Assembly (NCBI RefSeq): GCF_018326285.1
Contig: NZ_AP023362.1
Location: 1,426,001 to 1,490,000 of the forward strand
Length of the DNA: 64,000 nucleotides
Direction of reading: 5' to 3'
Source: Mycolicibacterium sp. TY81
GTDB lineage: Bacteria > Actinomycetota > Actinomycetes > Mycobacteriales > Mycobacteriaceae
Positions 37,802-49,385 of this stretch are shown in pieces. The position numbers were made by a program, and so were the translations under genes. The notes below the pieces were generated by a model. It was not told the origin of the DNA. It saw nothing but the letters and a program-made list of their open reading frames with translations, and made no database searches. Within the stretch, counting starts at the first letter, position 1. Each line of letters opens with the position of its first letter.

Positions 37802-39016
37802 TCAATGCTCGGCGGGGGCGGGAACGGGCTTGGCGCGCAACGGGTCTGCAGCCACCGGGACCAACGGCACGGCCAGCACCGGGAACAGCGCGCACACCGC
37901 GAACGCGGCCGGGAACCCGAAGGCTCCGATCAGGGCGCCGAACACCGGCGGCACGATGCCTGCCGTCAGCAATTGCGTCGTGTTCTGTACGCCCAACGCC
38001 CGCCCGCTCCAGAACGGCCCGGCGATCTCGGCGATCGCGGTGAAGGACAACCCGTTATCGGTCACGGTCACCACCGACGCCACCACCATCACGAACACCG
38101 CCACCGGCCAGTGCAGGTAGTCACACAGCGCCAGCAGGCCCATGGTGACACCGGCCAGAACCGCGATGACCCGCACCGGATGCAGCCGCGAGCCGGCCAG
38201 ATCCGACCACCGGCCGGCGCCGATTCGCCCTGCAGCACCGCATAATTGGGCCACCGTCACCATCGTGCCCGCAGCGCCGGCCGACCAGCCGTGCGCTGTC
38301 ATCAGCCACACCAACGAGAACGTCCACACCAGGCATTGCGGCACGACCAGCAGCACCGACACGGCGTGGATGCGTGCCAGCGCCGAGGAGCCGCGGTAGG
38401 GATTGGCCAGATCGGTTGCGGGAGCGGAGGATCGGGGCGGCCGGGGCGGGTCGATGACGCCAACGACGGTCACCACGGCAGCGACCAGACAGGCTATCGC
38501 GGGGAACAGCAGTGCGGCGGACACTCCGGATGACTCGGCCAGGCGCGGAATCACCAAGGCGCCCAGTCCTACTCCCAGCGGCTGCGCCGTCTGGCGGATG
38601 CCCATCACCAGCCCGCGCTGCTCCGGCGGGAACCAGCCCACGACCAACCGACCGCTGGCGGAATTGGAACTCGCGGCCGCCATGCCGCCCAGCAACAGGA
38701 AGGCCCCGACCGCCACCAGCGAGTCGGCCCAGGCCGCAGCGAACGCCGCCAACGACGTCAACAGCGACCCGACGACCAGAACGAAACGTTCACCGACCCG
38801 GTCGACGACCCAGCCCCACGCGATCAGCGTCAGCACCATGCCGAAGCTCGGCATGGCCGACACCAGGCCCGCGCGCGACAGGTCCAGTCCGCGTTCGCCG
38901 TGCAGCGTGGGGATCAGGAAGGCGGCGCCGTTGATGAAGACGTTGGCGCACATCGTCGAACCGAGCGCGATCACCAGCATCGACCAGCGGCGGACGGCTG
39001 AGACGTTGGTGACCAT
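37802..39016 (-). CDS. MFS transporter
   Basis: 404 residues with about 12 hydrophobic helices and the loop motif GWVVDRVGERFVLVVG (between helices 2 and 3). Drug/metabolite efflux type; substrate unknown. Start ATG 39016. In M. tuberculosis an integral membrane transporter (Rv2994) lies at this place between leuB and the FAH gene. The 244-bp gap before 37802 shows nothing I can support except a weak short stem near 37590-37612. Divergent from the secreted lipase with two palindromes between. Confidence 0.85.
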   Translation of the reverse strand: MVTNVSAVRRWSMLVIALGSTMCANVFINGAAFLIPTLHGERGLDLSRAGLVSAMPSFGMVLTLIAWGWVVDRVGERFVLVVGSLLTSLAAFAAAWADSLVAVGAFLLLGGMAAASSNSASGRLVVGWFPPEQRGLVMGIRQTAQPLGVGLGALVIPRLAESSGVSAALLFPAIACLVAAVVTVVGVIDPPRPPRSSAPATDLANPYRGSSALARIHAVSVLLVVPQCLVWTFSLVWLMTAHGWSAGAAGTMVTVAQLCGAAGRIGAGRWSDLAGSRLHPVRVIAVLAGVTMGLLALCDYLHWPVAVFVMVVASVVTVTDNGLSFTAIAEIAGPFWSGRALGVQNTTQLLTAGIVPPVFGALIGAFGFPAAFAVCALFPVLAVPLVPVAADPLRAKPVPAPAEH

Positions 39017-39037
39017 GGCTTCATGGTGCCACCGTGG

Positions 39038-39074
39038 TTCTCAAGATATGAATCTGTTTCTCAATATTTGAGAA
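39038..39074. promoter_or_regulatory. Pair of TTCTCA-N5-TGAGAA-type palindromes
   Basis: TTCTCA-ATATT-TGAGAA at 39058-39074 is a perfect 6-bp-arm palindrome; 20 bp upstream, 39038-39054 reads TTCTCA-AGATA-TGAATC with a weaker right arm. The spacing of 20 bp (two helical turns) and position between divergent MFS and lipase genes fits a dimeric regulator; the regulator is not in this window. Confidence 0.5.
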
Positions 39075-39090
39075 GGCTACAGTTCGGGGC

Positions 39091-40281
39091 ATGGCTCTGC
39101 GGGCGAATATCTTGCGGTTGACGGCGGCTTTCGCGGTCGGCTTGGCGCTGGTGACGGCACCGATGCCCGTGGCATCGGCCGCCGCGCCGAACTGGTCGGG
39201 CCTGGACGCCGGGGCGTTCGCCGACCGGGTGCCGCCGCCGGGCGGGCTCATCCGGTCCGTGCCGTTGAACCCCGAGCTGTCGGTCACCGCTGCGGCGCGC
39301 GCCTATCGGATCCTGTATTCGACCACCGACCAACACAATTCACCCGCGGTCAGCACCGCGGCGGTGTTCGTGCCGAAGGGTGAGGCCCCGCCGGGCGGGT
39401 GGCCCGTCATCGCCTGGGCGCACGGCACCGTCGGCCTCGGCGACGACTGCACGCCCTCGGCGCAGCCCCGCAGCGCGCGTGACAACGAATACCTGTCCCA
39501 CTGGCTGGATCAGGGTTACGTCGTCGTCGGCTCCGATTACACGGGTCTGGGCACCCCGGGCCTGATGAGCTACCTCAACAGCGTCGCCACCGCGCACGCC
39601 ATCATCGATTCGGTGATCGCCGCGCATCACCTCAACCTGCCGCTGTCGCCGAAGTGGGCGCTCGTCGGCCAGTCCCAGGGCGGCGCGGCGGCGGTCGCGA
39701 GCGCGCGGTGGGCCACCGAGTTCAGCAAGGGGAGTGGCCTCGACTACCGCGGCGTCGTGGCGACCGGCACCCCGGCGAACATCGACGACGTCATCATCAC
39801 GGCCGGTCCCGACATGGTGCTGCCGCCCGGGCTGGGTCCCATCGCGTCGGCCTATACGGCCTACATCCTTGCCGGCTTCCGGGAGCTCCGTCCCGACGTC
39901 AACAGCGTGCTCACGCCGGCCGGTCTGGCCGCTGCCGACAAGGCCGAAACGCTGTGCACGGCACCGTTGAGCGCGGCTGTGACGGGTCTGACACCGCCAG
40001 AGTTCTTCTCCGCCCCGCTGGCCTCGCTGCCGGACATGCGCAGCGCGCTGGCCGACTTCATGGGCACGCCGATCGCCGGCTACGACCGGCCGATCTTCCT
40101 GGGCGTCGGGCTCAAGGACCGTGACGTGCCGCCGTCGTCGACCCTCAAGTTCGCCGATCAGCTCAAAGCCAACGGCCAGGACGTGGCGTTGTACGTCTAT
40201 CCCGAAGACGACCACTCCAGCACCGTGCTGACCTCGATGGCCGACTCCACTCCGTTCCTCCAAGCCCAGTTCGCGGGCTGA
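39091..40281 (+). CDS. Secreted lipase/esterase, alpha/beta hydrolase
   Basis: 396 residues. A cleavable signal peptide (MALRANILRLTAAFAVGLAL...PVASA, cut about residue 30). Lipase features: HGTVGLGDDC oxyanion region, then GQSQGGAAA elbow (Gly-Gln-Ser-Gln-Gly nucleophile) and a C-terminal Asp/His pair in VGLKDRDVPP and YPEDDHSSTVL. Resembles the secretory lipase group of fungi and actinobacteria. ATG at 39091 is near leaderless: TACAGT (39078-39083) is 8 bases before it, just after the palindrome pair. Confidence 0.8.
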   Translation: MALRANILRLTAAFAVGLALVTAPMPVASAAAPNWSGLDAGAFADRVPPPGGLIRSVPLNPELSVTAAARAYRILYSTTDQHNSPAVSTAAVFVPKGEAPPGGWPVIAWAHGTVGLGDDCTPSAQPRSARDNEYLSHWLDQGYVVVGSDYTGLGTPGLMSYLNSVATAHAIIDSVIAAHHLNLPLSPKWALVGQSQGGAAAVASARWATEFSKGSGLDYRGVVATGTPANIDDVIITAGPDMVLPPGLGPIASAYTAYILAGFRELRPDVNSVLTPAGLAAADKAETLCTAPLSAAVTGLTPPEFFSAPLASLPDMRSALADFMGTPIAGYDRPIFLGVGLKDRDVPPSSTLKFADQLKANGQDVALYVYPEDDHSSTVLTSMADSTPFLQAQFAG

Positions 40282-40307
40282 CCAGCGGGCCTCACTAGGC
40301 TGGGCGG

Positions 40308-41090
40308 ATGCGCCTAGGTCGAATTGCCAGTCCAGACGGCGTCGCTTTTGTGGTGATCGAGGGCGACCCGAACTCCGATGCGGTCTGCAAAGAAATCGCT
40401 GAGCAGTACCTGTCCCGCAACCCCACCTTCACCGGGCGCTCCTGGCCGCTGGCCGACGTCCGGCTGCTGGCGCCGATCCTGGCCAGCAAGGTGGTCTGCA
40501 TGGGCAAGAACTACGCGGCCCACGCCCGCGAGATGGGCAGCGAGCCGCCCGAGGATCCGGTGATCTTCCTCAAGCCGAACACCGCGATCATCGGGCCCAA
40601 CATCCCGATCCAGCTGCCCGCCGACGCCAACCCCGTGCACCACGAGGGCGAGCTGGCGGTCGTCATCGAACGCCCGGGCAAGGACATCCCGGCCGCCAAG
40701 GCCAAGGACTACATCCTCGGCTACACGATCGCCAACGATGTCTCGGCACGTGACCAGCAGAAGAAGGACGGCCAGTGGATGCGGGCCAAGGGGCACGACA
40801 CGTTCTGCCCGGTCGGCCCGTGGATCGAGACCGCGGTGGACCCGGCCGATCTGGACATCCGCACCGAGGTGAACGGTGAGAAGCGGCAGGACAGCAACAC
40901 CGCGCTGCTGCTGCACGACGTCGGCGCCATCATCGAATGGGTCTCGGCCGTCATGACGCTGCTGCCCGGCGACATCATCCTCACCGGAACCCCCGAGGGC
41001 GTCGGCCCCATCGAGGACGGCGACACCGTCAGCATCACCGTCGAGGGTATCGGCACCCTCTCCAATCCTGTTGTGCGTAAAGGGAAATAA
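40308..41090 (+). CDS. Fumarylacetoacetate hydrolase-family enzyme
   Basis: 260 residues. FAH fold with metal-binding acidic residues ([10 protein letters not shown] and [13 protein letters not shown]) and the nucleotide loop GRS-like region; the C-terminal [10 protein letters not shown] is conserved. Family members hydrolyse or isomerise diketo acids with Mg. Equivalent of Rv2993c by position next to gltX. ATG 40308 is leaderless: TAGGCT (40296-40301) is 7 bases before. gltX follows by 1 bp. Confidence 0.88.
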   Translation: MRLGRIASPDGVAFVVIEGDPNSDAVCKEIAEQYLSRNPTFTGRSWPLADVRLLAPILASKVVCMGKNYAAHAREMGSEPPEDPVIFLKPNTAIIGPNIPIQLPADANPVHHEGELAVVIERPGKDIPAAKAKDYILGYTIANDVSARDQQKKDGQWMRAKGHDTFCPVGPWIETAVDPADLDIRTEVNGEKRQDSNTALLLHDVGAIIEWVSAVMTLLPGDIILTGTPEGVGPIEDGDTVSITVEGIGTLSNPVVRKGK

Positions 41091-41091
41091 C

Positions 41092-42549
41092 GTGACCACA
41101 CCTGTCAGGGTTCGCTTCTGTCCGTCGCCGACCGGCACGCCGCACGTCGGCCTGGTCCGCACCGCCCTCTTCAACTGGGCGTACGCGCGACACACCGGCG
41201 GCGACTTCGTCTTCCGCATCGAGGACACCGATGCCGCGCGCGACAGCGAGGAGAGCTACAACGCGATCCTCGACGCGCTGCGCTGGCTCGGGCTGAACTG
41301 GGACGAGGGTCCCGAGGTCGGCGGCCCCTACGAGCCGTACCGGCAGTCGCAGCGCGGCGATCTCTACCGTGACGTGATCGCGAAACTGCTTGCCGCGGGC
41401 GAGGTTTACGAGGCCTACTCGACGCCCGAGGAGGTCGAGGCCCGGCACCTCGCGGCGGGCCGTAACCCCAAGCTGGGCTACGACAACTACGACCGCGACC
41501 TCACCGCCGAGCAGAAGGCCGCATTCGAGGCCGAGGGCCGAAAGCCGGTGCTGCGCCTCAAGATGCCCGACGAGGACATCACCTGGGTGGACCTGGTGCG
41601 TGGCGAGACGACCTTCGCCGCCGGTGTGGTGCCGGACTTCGCGATCACGCGCGCGAGCGGAGAGCCGTTGTACACCTTGGTCAATCCGGTCGACGATGCG
41701 TTGATGAAGATCACGCACGTGCTGCGCGGCGAGGATCTGCTGCCGTCGACGCCGCGGCAGATCGCGCTGTACCAGGCGCTGATCCGGATCGGTGTCGCCG
41801 AGGCGGTGCCGCAATTCGCCCACCTGCCAAGCGTTCTCGGTGACGGCAACAAGAAGCTGTCCAAGCGCGACCCGCAGTCCAACCTGTTCCTGCACCGCGA
41901 TCGCGGATTCATCCCCGAGGGTCTGCTGAACTACCTGGCGCTGCTGGGCTGGGGCATCGCCGACGACAACGACCTCTTCAGCCTCGACGAGATGGTGGCG
42001 GCCTTCGACGTGGCCGACGTCAACTCGAACCCGGCGCGCTTCGACCAGAAGAAGGCCGACGCCATCAACGCCGAGCACATCCGCCGGCTGGCCCCGGAGG
42101 ACTTCGCCGCCCGGCTCAAGGCGTACCTCGACGCGCACGGCCATGACACCACGTTGGATGCCTTGGGTTTCGCCGCGGCGGCCGAGTTGATCCAGACCCG
42201 CATCGTCGTCCTCGGCGACGCGTGGGACCTCGTGAAGTTCTTCAACGACGACGCCTACGTGATCGACGAGAAGTCGGCGGCCAAGGAGCTCAAGCCCGAG
42301 GCTGCCGAGGTCCTGGACGCGACGCTGAGCGCCTTGGCGGGCGTCGGCGAGTGGAACACCGCCAACATCGAGGCCGCGCTCAAGGCGGCGCTGCTGGACG
42401 GCCTGGAACTCAAGCCCCGCAAGGCGTTCGGTCCCATCCGGGTGGCGGTCACCGGCGCGACGGTCAGCCCGCCGCTGTTCGAGTCGATGGAACTGCTGGG
42501 CCGTGAGCGCAGTCTGGCGCGGTTGCAGGCGGCCCGAAACGGCCTGTGA
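41092..42549 (+). CDS. gltX: Glutamyl-tRNA synthetase
   Basis: 485 residues, GTG at 41092 one base after the FAH-like stop. Class I synthetase: HIGH-type motif [14 protein letters not shown] and KLSKR at [12 protein letters not shown]; the C-terminal anticodon-binding helical domains follow. Mycobacteria lack glutaminyl-tRNA synthetase, so this enzyme also charges tRNA-Gln with glutamate for later amidation by GatCAB. It stands next to tRNA-Gln and tRNA-Glu, its own substrates. Confidence 0.95.
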   Translation: MTTPVRVRFCPSPTGTPHVGLVRTALFNWAYARHTGGDFVFRIEDTDAARDSEESYNAILDALRWLGLNWDEGPEVGGPYEPYRQSQRGDLYRDVIAKLLAAGEVYEAYSTPEEVEARHLAAGRNPKLGYDNYDRDLTAEQKAAFEAEGRKPVLRLKMPDEDITWVDLVRGETTFAAGVVPDFAITRASGEPLYTLVNPVDDALMKITHVLRGEDLLPSTPRQIALYQALIRIGVAEAVPQFAHLPSVLGDGNKKLSKRDPQSNLFLHRDRGFIPEGLLNYLALLGWGIADDNDLFSLDEMVAAFDVADVNSNPARFDQKKADAINAEHIRRLAPEDFAARLKAYLDAHGHDTTLDALGFAAAAELIQTRIVVLGDAWDLVKFFNDDAYVIDEKSAAKELKPEAAEVLDATLSALAGVGEWNTANIEAALKAALLDGLELKPRKAFGPIRVAVTGATVSPPLFESMELLGRERSLARLQAARNGL

Positions 42550-42678
42550 GCGGGCGATTTAAAGGCAGGGCCATCTGTTTGGTAGTCTGCTCGTCGGCCC
42601 GGAAAGCGCAAAGCGGCGAACATCCGCTGAGGTTTTCCAGGCCGAAGATGCCCGTGATCTGCGGTGATGGGCATCAAA

Positions 42679-42750
42679 TGGGGTATGGTGTAATTGGCAA
42701 CACAGCTGATTCTGGTTCAGCCATTCTAGGTTCGAGTCCTGGTACCCCAG
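42679..42750 (+). tRNA. glnU: tRNA-Gln (CTG)
   Basis: 72 nt. Acceptor stem TGGGGTA / TACCCCA with discriminator G, anticodon stem-loop GCTGA-TTCTGGT-TCAGC (anticodon CTG), T-arm CTAGG-TTCGAGT-CCTGG. CCA is not encoded. The preceding 129 bp after gltX shows no gene. Confidence 0.93.
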
Positions 42751-42753
42751 CTG

Positions 42754-42802
42754 CCGGAGCGATTAGGTCAGCCAGCGCAACTGAGCTAAGCTATCGCTCC
42801 GG
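42754..42802. other. Long imperfect hairpin between the two tRNA genes
   Basis: Perfect 10-bp arms CCGGAGCGAT (42754-42763) and ATCGCTCCGG (42793-42802); inside, TAGGTCAG and CTGAGCTA nearly pair, leaving loop CCAGCGCAA and an AGCT bulge. Could be a processing or termination signal, or a decayed tRNA-like element. Confidence 0.6.
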
Positions 42803-42810
42803 AAGTTCTA

Positions 42811-42883
42811 GCCCCCGTCGTCTAGCGGCCTAGGACGCCGCCCTCTCACGGCGGTAGCGTGGGTTCGAATCCCATCGGGGGTA
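42811..42883 (+). tRNA. gluU: tRNA-Glu (CTC)
   Basis: 73 nt. Acceptor GCCCCCG / CGGGGGT with discriminator A, anticodon stem-loop CCGCC-CTCTCAC-GGCGG (anticodon CTC), T-arm with GTTCGAAT. CCA not encoded. Confidence 0.95.
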
Positions 42884-42889
42884 CGTACG

Positions 42890-42922
42890 AACGCCGGACC
42901 TGACAACAGGTCCGGCGTTTTG
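42890..42922 (+). terminator. Terminator after tRNA-Glu
   Basis: Perfect 13-bp stem AACGCCGGACCTG / CAGGTCCGGCGTT around loop ACAA, followed by TTTT and a T-rich stretch. Classical intrinsic terminator; also lies at the 3' end of the convergent DUF1501 gene. Confidence 0.92.
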
Positions 42923-42937
42923 TCTTTCTCGGGGTTG

Positions 42938-44152
42938 TTACCGGCCGCCGGCCAGGAACCCGAGGTCCCGCCGTCCGCGGCCGACCGACGGCTCCGGATC
43001 CGCGCCGAGGGTGCCGTGGAGCAGTTCGTGATAAACGTCACGGAAGTCGACGGTGGTCTTCAGATCGCCGTCGGTGAGATCGGTCAGGCTCGGCTCGTCG
43101 CCGTAGAAGCCGCCCCTGACGGGGGTGCCGGCGATGAACACCGGGCCGGAGGTGCCGTGGTCGGTGCCCTGTGAGGCGTTGGCCGCGACGCGCCGGCCGA
43201 ATTCGGAGTACATCAGCACCACGACGTTGCGGCCGTAGGGAGTGCCCTGGAGTTTGTGGAAGAAGGGCGTCAGCGCGTCGTCGAGGGTCTTGAGCAATGC
43301 CTGCTGAGGGGCGCGCTCGTCGGCGTGCGTGTCGAAACCCAGCAGCTGCGTCATGTAGACCTGCGTGGGCACCCCGGCGCGGATGCAGCGGGCCACCAGT
43401 TCCAGGTCACTGGCCAACTGGTTGTCGGCCTGGCCGATGGTCTGCAGGCGGCCGTTGATGACGGGCGCGAAGCGGCTGTTGGTGGCGTGGTTGGCGCGGT
43501 AGGACTCACACACCTGGCTCATGGCGGTGGTGTCGTTCGGGTCGTCGGCGCTGAGCGCGGCCAACGTGCGCGCCATGTCGGGCGGGATGGCCGGCACGAA
43601 GTCGGAAAGCGATGCCGCGACGTGCTTTTGGCCGACGGCCAGGGGCGGCAGCACGGTGCCGATGTTGACGGCCCGGATCGGGTCGTCGCCGGTGGTGTCG
43701 AGCCAGCGGCCGATCCAGCCGCTGGTGACGGCGTCGACGGGGCTGGCCGTCTGCCAGATGTCCATGGAGCGGAAGTGGCTGCGGTCGGGCTTCGGGTAGC
43801 CGACTCCGCGCACGATCGCGAGCTTGTTGGACTGCCACAGCTTCGACATCCCGGTGAGCGCGGGGTTGAGCCCGAACGCCGGGTCGAGGTGGAGCACTTC
43901 CTCGGGTTTGTAGGCGAGCTCGGGGCGGGCATCGTGGTAGGCGTTGTCGGCGTACGGGATAACGGTGTTGAGGCCGTCATTGCCGCCGTAGAGCGTGACG
44001 ATCACGAGGATGCCCTGGTTGGTCTGCAGCGGCCGGTCCTGACCTTCGCGGAGCAGGTCCGGCAGGGTCACCGCGGCGACACCGCCCAGCAGACCGGCGG
44101 CGCCGGCCCCGGCGCTGGCGATCAAGAATTTTCGGCGATTGAACTCGGGCAT
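42938..44152 (-). CDS. Tat-exported DUF1501 protein
   Basis: 404 residues, starting with the twin-arginine signal NRRKFLIASAGAGAAG. DUF1501 has an alkaline phosphatase/sulfatase-like fold: LYGGNDGLNTVIPY and GFDTHADERAPQ (His and Asp residues) near 290, YSEFGRRVAANASQGTDHG near 350. Paired with the DUF1800 gene 10 bp upstream, the usual gene pair; role unknown, expected to act outside the cytoplasm. Confidence 0.85.
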   Translation of the reverse strand: MPEFNRRKFLIASAGAGAAGLLGGVAAVTLPDLLREGQDRPLQTNQGILVIVTLYGGNDGLNTVIPYADNAYHDARPELAYKPEEVLHLDPAFGLNPALTGMSKLWQSNKLAIVRGVGYPKPDRSHFRSMDIWQTASPVDAVTSGWIGRWLDTTGDDPIRAVNIGTVLPPLAVGQKHVAASLSDFVPAIPPDMARTLAALSADDPNDTTAMSQVCESYRANHATNSRFAPVINGRLQTIGQADNQLASDLELVARCIRAGVPTQVYMTQLLGFDTHADERAPQQALLKTLDDALTPFFHKLQGTPYGRNVVVLMYSEFGRRVAANASQGTDHGTSGPVFIAGTPVRGGFYGDEPSLTDLTDGDLKTTVDFRDVYHELLHGTLGADPEPSVGRGRRDLGFLAGGR

Positions 44153-44162
44153 GGGGATCTCT

Positions 44163-45476
44163 TCAGGACGTCACGTACTCGGGGGTGATGACGGCCGCTG
44201 CCACCAGCCGGTGCGGATCGGAGACCAACGGTTTGAGCGCGGCTGCCGAGCGATCCGACCAGGCGCCGATGCCGAACAGGTAGCCCACGCCGTCGATCCG
44301 CTCGCTGGACGCCATCTGCTCGACGGCGCTGATGTCGCTGAGCGCCAGCAGCCGGTTGGCGGCCCAGACGCGTGCGGCCGCACTGTTGGTCGACAACCAG
44401 AGTTGGCCGCGGGGCCAGCCGCCGACGTCCGGCGGATAGAAGGGGCGCTGGCCCATCACCCGCAGCACCTGGTCGAGATCGGCGAGGACATGCTCGTCGT
44501 CGAGCGGAACCGCGAGCGACCGGACGATGCCCATCAGCCATTCCACCGGAGTGCTGACGACAGTGCCGGCGGCCTTGGTGAATTCGGGATCGAGCACGAC
44601 GGCCTTGGTGAGCGCCTTGAGATCTCGGTTCGGGCCGTATGCGGCGACCAGGCGGGTCATGGTGTCGGGGGCGGCCGGCTGGTCCGAAGCCAGCAGGCGC
44701 CAGAGGGTTCCGGCGACGAACGCGGCGGAGGCGGGCTGACGCAGCACGATGTTGCAGAAGTCGGAGTCGGTGAGGTTGCCGGTGACACCGAGCACGGTTT
44801 TGACGGACTCGTCGTGATGTTCGGCGTAGACGGCCGTGCTGCCGTCGGGCAACAGATGCCGGCCGGTGAGGGTCTTGGCGCCCTCTTTGACGTCGATCTC
44901 GGTGTAGCCGTTGGCATGTCCCATGGTGAACAGTTCCATGAACTCGCGGGACAGGTTCTCGTTGGGCGCTGCCGCGGTGTTCACGTCACCGTCGAGCCAG
45001 TGCAACATCGCACCGTCGGTGAGCATGGCCCAGGCGAGGCTGCCGAAGTCACCGAGCTTGAGGGTGCGCAGCTTCTCGTTCTGTTCGCCCATCAACTGCG
45101 CGGCATTGACCTTCTCTGCCGAGGTGGCAAAGTGGTTGTGCCACAACAACGTCAGCTTCTCATGGATGGGCTGTTGCACTGCGGCCATGCGGCGCAACCA
45201 CCAGCCCGACAGTTCCTGCATGCGCGCCACGAGGCCCTGGCCGAATTCGGCGATCTCGGTGGCCGAGGCGCCCGATGGCGGGTACTGCGGGATGGGGGAT
45301 TTCGGCATCGGGGTCGCGATGGCACCCGGGTCGGCGTTCGGATCGAGGCTCAGCGCCCAGTCGAGATATGCCGACCAGTCCTGCTTGACGACAGCGTCCA
45401 CCTGGGCTCCGGTGGTTCCGAAGCCGGTGCGGCGCAGCATCCGTGCGGTTGCCAGCCACTGTGGTGGCTGCGACAC
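44163..45476 (-). CDS. DUF1800 protein
   Basis: 437 residues, MSQPPQWLATARMLRRTGFGTTG, with DUF1800 landmarks WWLRRM, LLWHNHFATSAEKV and NLSREFMELFTMGH. Large helical family of unknown function, always next to DUF1501 genes. ATG at 45476. No clear signal peptide here, so it may be exported by its partner or remain inside. Confidence 0.85.
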   Translation of the reverse strand: MSQPPQWLATARMLRRTGFGTTGAQVDAVVKQDWSAYLDWALSLDPNADPGAIATPMPKSPIPQYPPSGASATEIAEFGQGLVARMQELSGWWLRRMAAVQQPIHEKLTLLWHNHFATSAEKVNAAQLMGEQNEKLRTLKLGDFGSLAWAMLTDGAMLHWLDGDVNTAAAPNENLSREFMELFTMGHANGYTEIDVKEGAKTLTGRHLLPDGSTAVYAEHHDESVKTVLGVTGNLTDSDFCNIVLRQPASAAFVAGTLWRLLASDQPAAPDTMTRLVAAYGPNRDLKALTKAVVLDPEFTKAAGTVVSTPVEWLMGIVRSLAVPLDDEHVLADLDQVLRVMGQRPFYPPDVGGWPRGQLWLSTNSAAARVWAANRLLALSDISAVEQMASSERIDGVGYLFGIGAWSDRSAAALKPLVSDPHRLVAAAVITPEYVTS

Positions 45477-45601
45477 GATGAAACCTACTTTCCTACAGCG
45501 GTACGTTCCCCGCCGGCGCTGCCGGGGCCACTTAGGAACTTAGGTGATCGGCGCCACCGTCGTCACCGTATGCGGCGGATTCAAAGGTTTGCTGGTTCGT
45601 C

Positions 45602-46303
45602 TCACAGGCGGCGGGTGAGCGCTTCGGCCGCGGCCAGCAGATCGCTCGCCCAGCGCACGCCGGGACGCCGGCCCATGCGGTCGATGGGCCCCGACACCGA
45701 CACCGCCGCGATCACCGCACCGCGGTTGTCCCGCACCGGCGCCGAGACGCTGGCCACACCGGGTTCGCGTTCGGCGGCGCTCTGTGCCCAACCGCGGCGG
45801 CGGACCTCGGCCAGTACCCGGTCGGTGAACTTCGCCGTCGGCAGCACCGCCTGCTGGGTCGCGGGATCGCTGTACGCCAGCAGCACTTTCGCGCCGGAGC
45901 CGGCGGTCATGGGCAGGCGGCTGCCGACCGGCACGGTGTCGCGCAGGCCCGAAGGCGGTTCGAGGGCCATGACGCACACCCGGGCCATGCCTTCCCGGCG
46001 GTAGAGCTGCACGCTCTCGCCGGTGATCTCGCGCAACCGGGGGAGCACTGCACCCGCCGCGCTCAGCAGCGGATCGTTGACCTGCCCGGCCAATTCGGTC
46101 AGTGCCGGGCCGAGGCGCCACCGTCCCTCGTTGTCGCGGGCCAGAAGTCGGTGGACCTCGAGGCCCGCGGCCAGTCGGTGGGCGGTCGCCCGGGGCAGTC
46201 CGGTTCGGGTGCACAGTTCGGCCAGTCCGCACGGTGACTCGGCCACTGAGTGCAGCACACCCACCGCTTTGTCGAGGACGCCGATGCCGCTATCCTGTCT
46301 CAC
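45602..46303 (-). CDS. ltbR: IclR-family regulator of leucine synthesis
   Basis: 233 residues. Winged helix-turn-helix (about 7-60: LDKAVGVLHSVAESPCGLAELCTRTGLPRATAHRLAAGL) and C-terminal IclR effector domain (PMTAGSGAKVLLAY). Divergent from leuCD, as for LtbR of corynebacteria, which represses leuCD and tryptophan genes. Leaderless GTG at 46303: TAGTAT (46315-46310) is 7 bases before it. An inverted repeat covers the start codon, so autoregulation is likely. Confidence 0.8.
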   Translation of the reverse strand: MRQDSGIGVLDKAVGVLHSVAESPCGLAELCTRTGLPRATAHRLAAGLEVHRLLARDNEGRWRLGPALTELAGQVNDPLLSAAGAVLPRLREITGESVQLYRREGMARVCVMALEPPSGLRDTVPVGSRLPMTAGSGAKVLLAYSDPATQQAVLPTAKFTDRVLAEVRRRGWAQSAAEREPGVASVSAPVRDNRGAVIAAVSVSGPIDRMGRRPGVRWASDLLAAAEALTRRL

Positions 46304-46334
46304 AGGGAGATACTAGCGTCCCGCATTGTGAGAC
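46297..46334. promoter_or_regulatory. IclR operator between the regulator and leuC
   Basis: Inverted repeat GTCTCACA (46297-46304) and TGTGAGAC (46327-46334), perfect over 8 bp with 22 bp between. The left arm covers the IclR start codon; the right lies in the leuC promoter region. Confidence 0.5.
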
Positions 46335-46378
46335 GGTAGTTCAGCCCTCCCGGGTATCGCGGAAGGAACTGCACAGTC

Positions 46379-47803
<1,425 letters not shown>

Positions 47804-47815
47804 GAGCGCACTGTA

Positions 47816-48409
47816 ATGGAGGCTTTCCACACCCACACCGGAATCGGCGTTCCGCTGCGCCGGTCGAATGTCGACACCGACCAGATCATCCCCGCGGTGT
47901 ACCTGAAGCGGGTCACCCGAACGGGTTTCGAGGACGGGCTGTTCGCCGGCTGGCGCACCGATCCGTCCTTCATCCTCAACCTCCCGCCGTTCGATCGCGG
48001 CTCGGTTCTGGTCGCCGGACCCGATTTCGGCACCGGCTCGTCGCGCGAACACGCGGTGTGGGCGTTGATGGATTACGGATTCCGGGTCGTCATCTCGTCA
48101 CGGTTCGCAGATATTTTTCGGGGAAATTCTGGCAAGGCCGGATTGCTCGCCGCGGAGGTCGCGCAGGACGATGTGGAACTGCTCTGGAAGCTCCTCGAGC
48201 AGAATCCGGGGCTGGAAATCACTGTGAATCTTCAAGATCGGAATTTGACCGCGGGAACGGTCGTGCTGCCCTTCAAGATTGACGATTACACCGCGTGGCG
48301 GCTGCTCGAAGGTCTCGACGATATAGGCCTTACGCTGCGGAAACTCCCGGAAATCGAAGCATTCGAAGCGGCTCGGCCGAGCTATAAACCCCGCACGCTG
48401 CCGGCCTGA
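47816..48409 (+). CDS. leuD: 3-isopropylmalate dehydratase, small subunit
   Basis: 197 residues, swivel domain with [25 protein letters not shown] and the substrate-specificity residues of LeuD. Forms the active heterodimer with LeuC; same operon. A terminator follows directly. Confidence 0.96.
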   Translation: MEAFHTHTGIGVPLRRSNVDTDQIIPAVYLKRVTRTGFEDGLFAGWRTDPSFILNLPPFDRGSVLVAGPDFGTGSSREHAVWALMDYGFRVVISSRFADIFRGNSGKAGLLAAEVAQDDVELLWKLLEQNPGLEITVNLQDRNLTAGTVVLPFKIDDYTAWRLLEGLDDIGLTLRKLPEIEAFEAARPSYKPRTLPA

Positions 48410-48416
48410 TCGGGGT

Positions 48417-48449
48417 GCTCCACAGGCCCCGTCAGCGGGTCTGTGGAGC
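48417..48449 (+). terminator. Terminator after leuD
   Basis: 13-bp stem, arms 48417-48429 and 48437-48449, with one G-T pair; loop of 7 (CGTCAGC). Followed by AATTT. Confidence 0.82.
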
Positions 48450-48581
48450 AATTTCGGCGCTCGGGCGCAGCTCGAATCCCTGCCCCCGCAACCACGTTTC
48501 GAAACCTGTTAACCACCTCCCAAGTGGGCCAACCGGATTGCCGAATTCCGCGATAGCTATGCCCGAAACTGGGCGTGGCTC

Positions 48582-48611
48582 TTGGAAATCGGCGGGTACT
48601 GGGTTTACCGT
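48582..48611 (+). promoter_or_regulatory. Probable hupB promoter
   Basis: TTGGAA (48582-48587) and TACCGT (48606-48611), 18 bp apart, 46 bp before the ATG with GGAGG. From consensus only. Confidence 0.4.
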
Positions 48612-48657
48612 GTGCATTAGTCGGTCCACCCAGGGCCACTGAAATCGGAGGTTTTGG

Positions 48658-49314
<657 letters not shown>

Positions 49315-49338
49315 GCCCTATCCGATAGGTCCGACTCG

Positions 49339-49372
49339 GACACGCCGTGGATCAACCGATCCACGGCGTGTC
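49339..49372. terminator. Terminator between hupB and convergent mutT1
   Basis: Perfect 15-bp stem, arms 49339-49353 and 49358-49372, loop AACC; downstream TGTGTG. Works for hupB, possibly for mutT1. Confidence 0.9.
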
Positions 49373-49385
49373 TGTGTGTGGAGCG

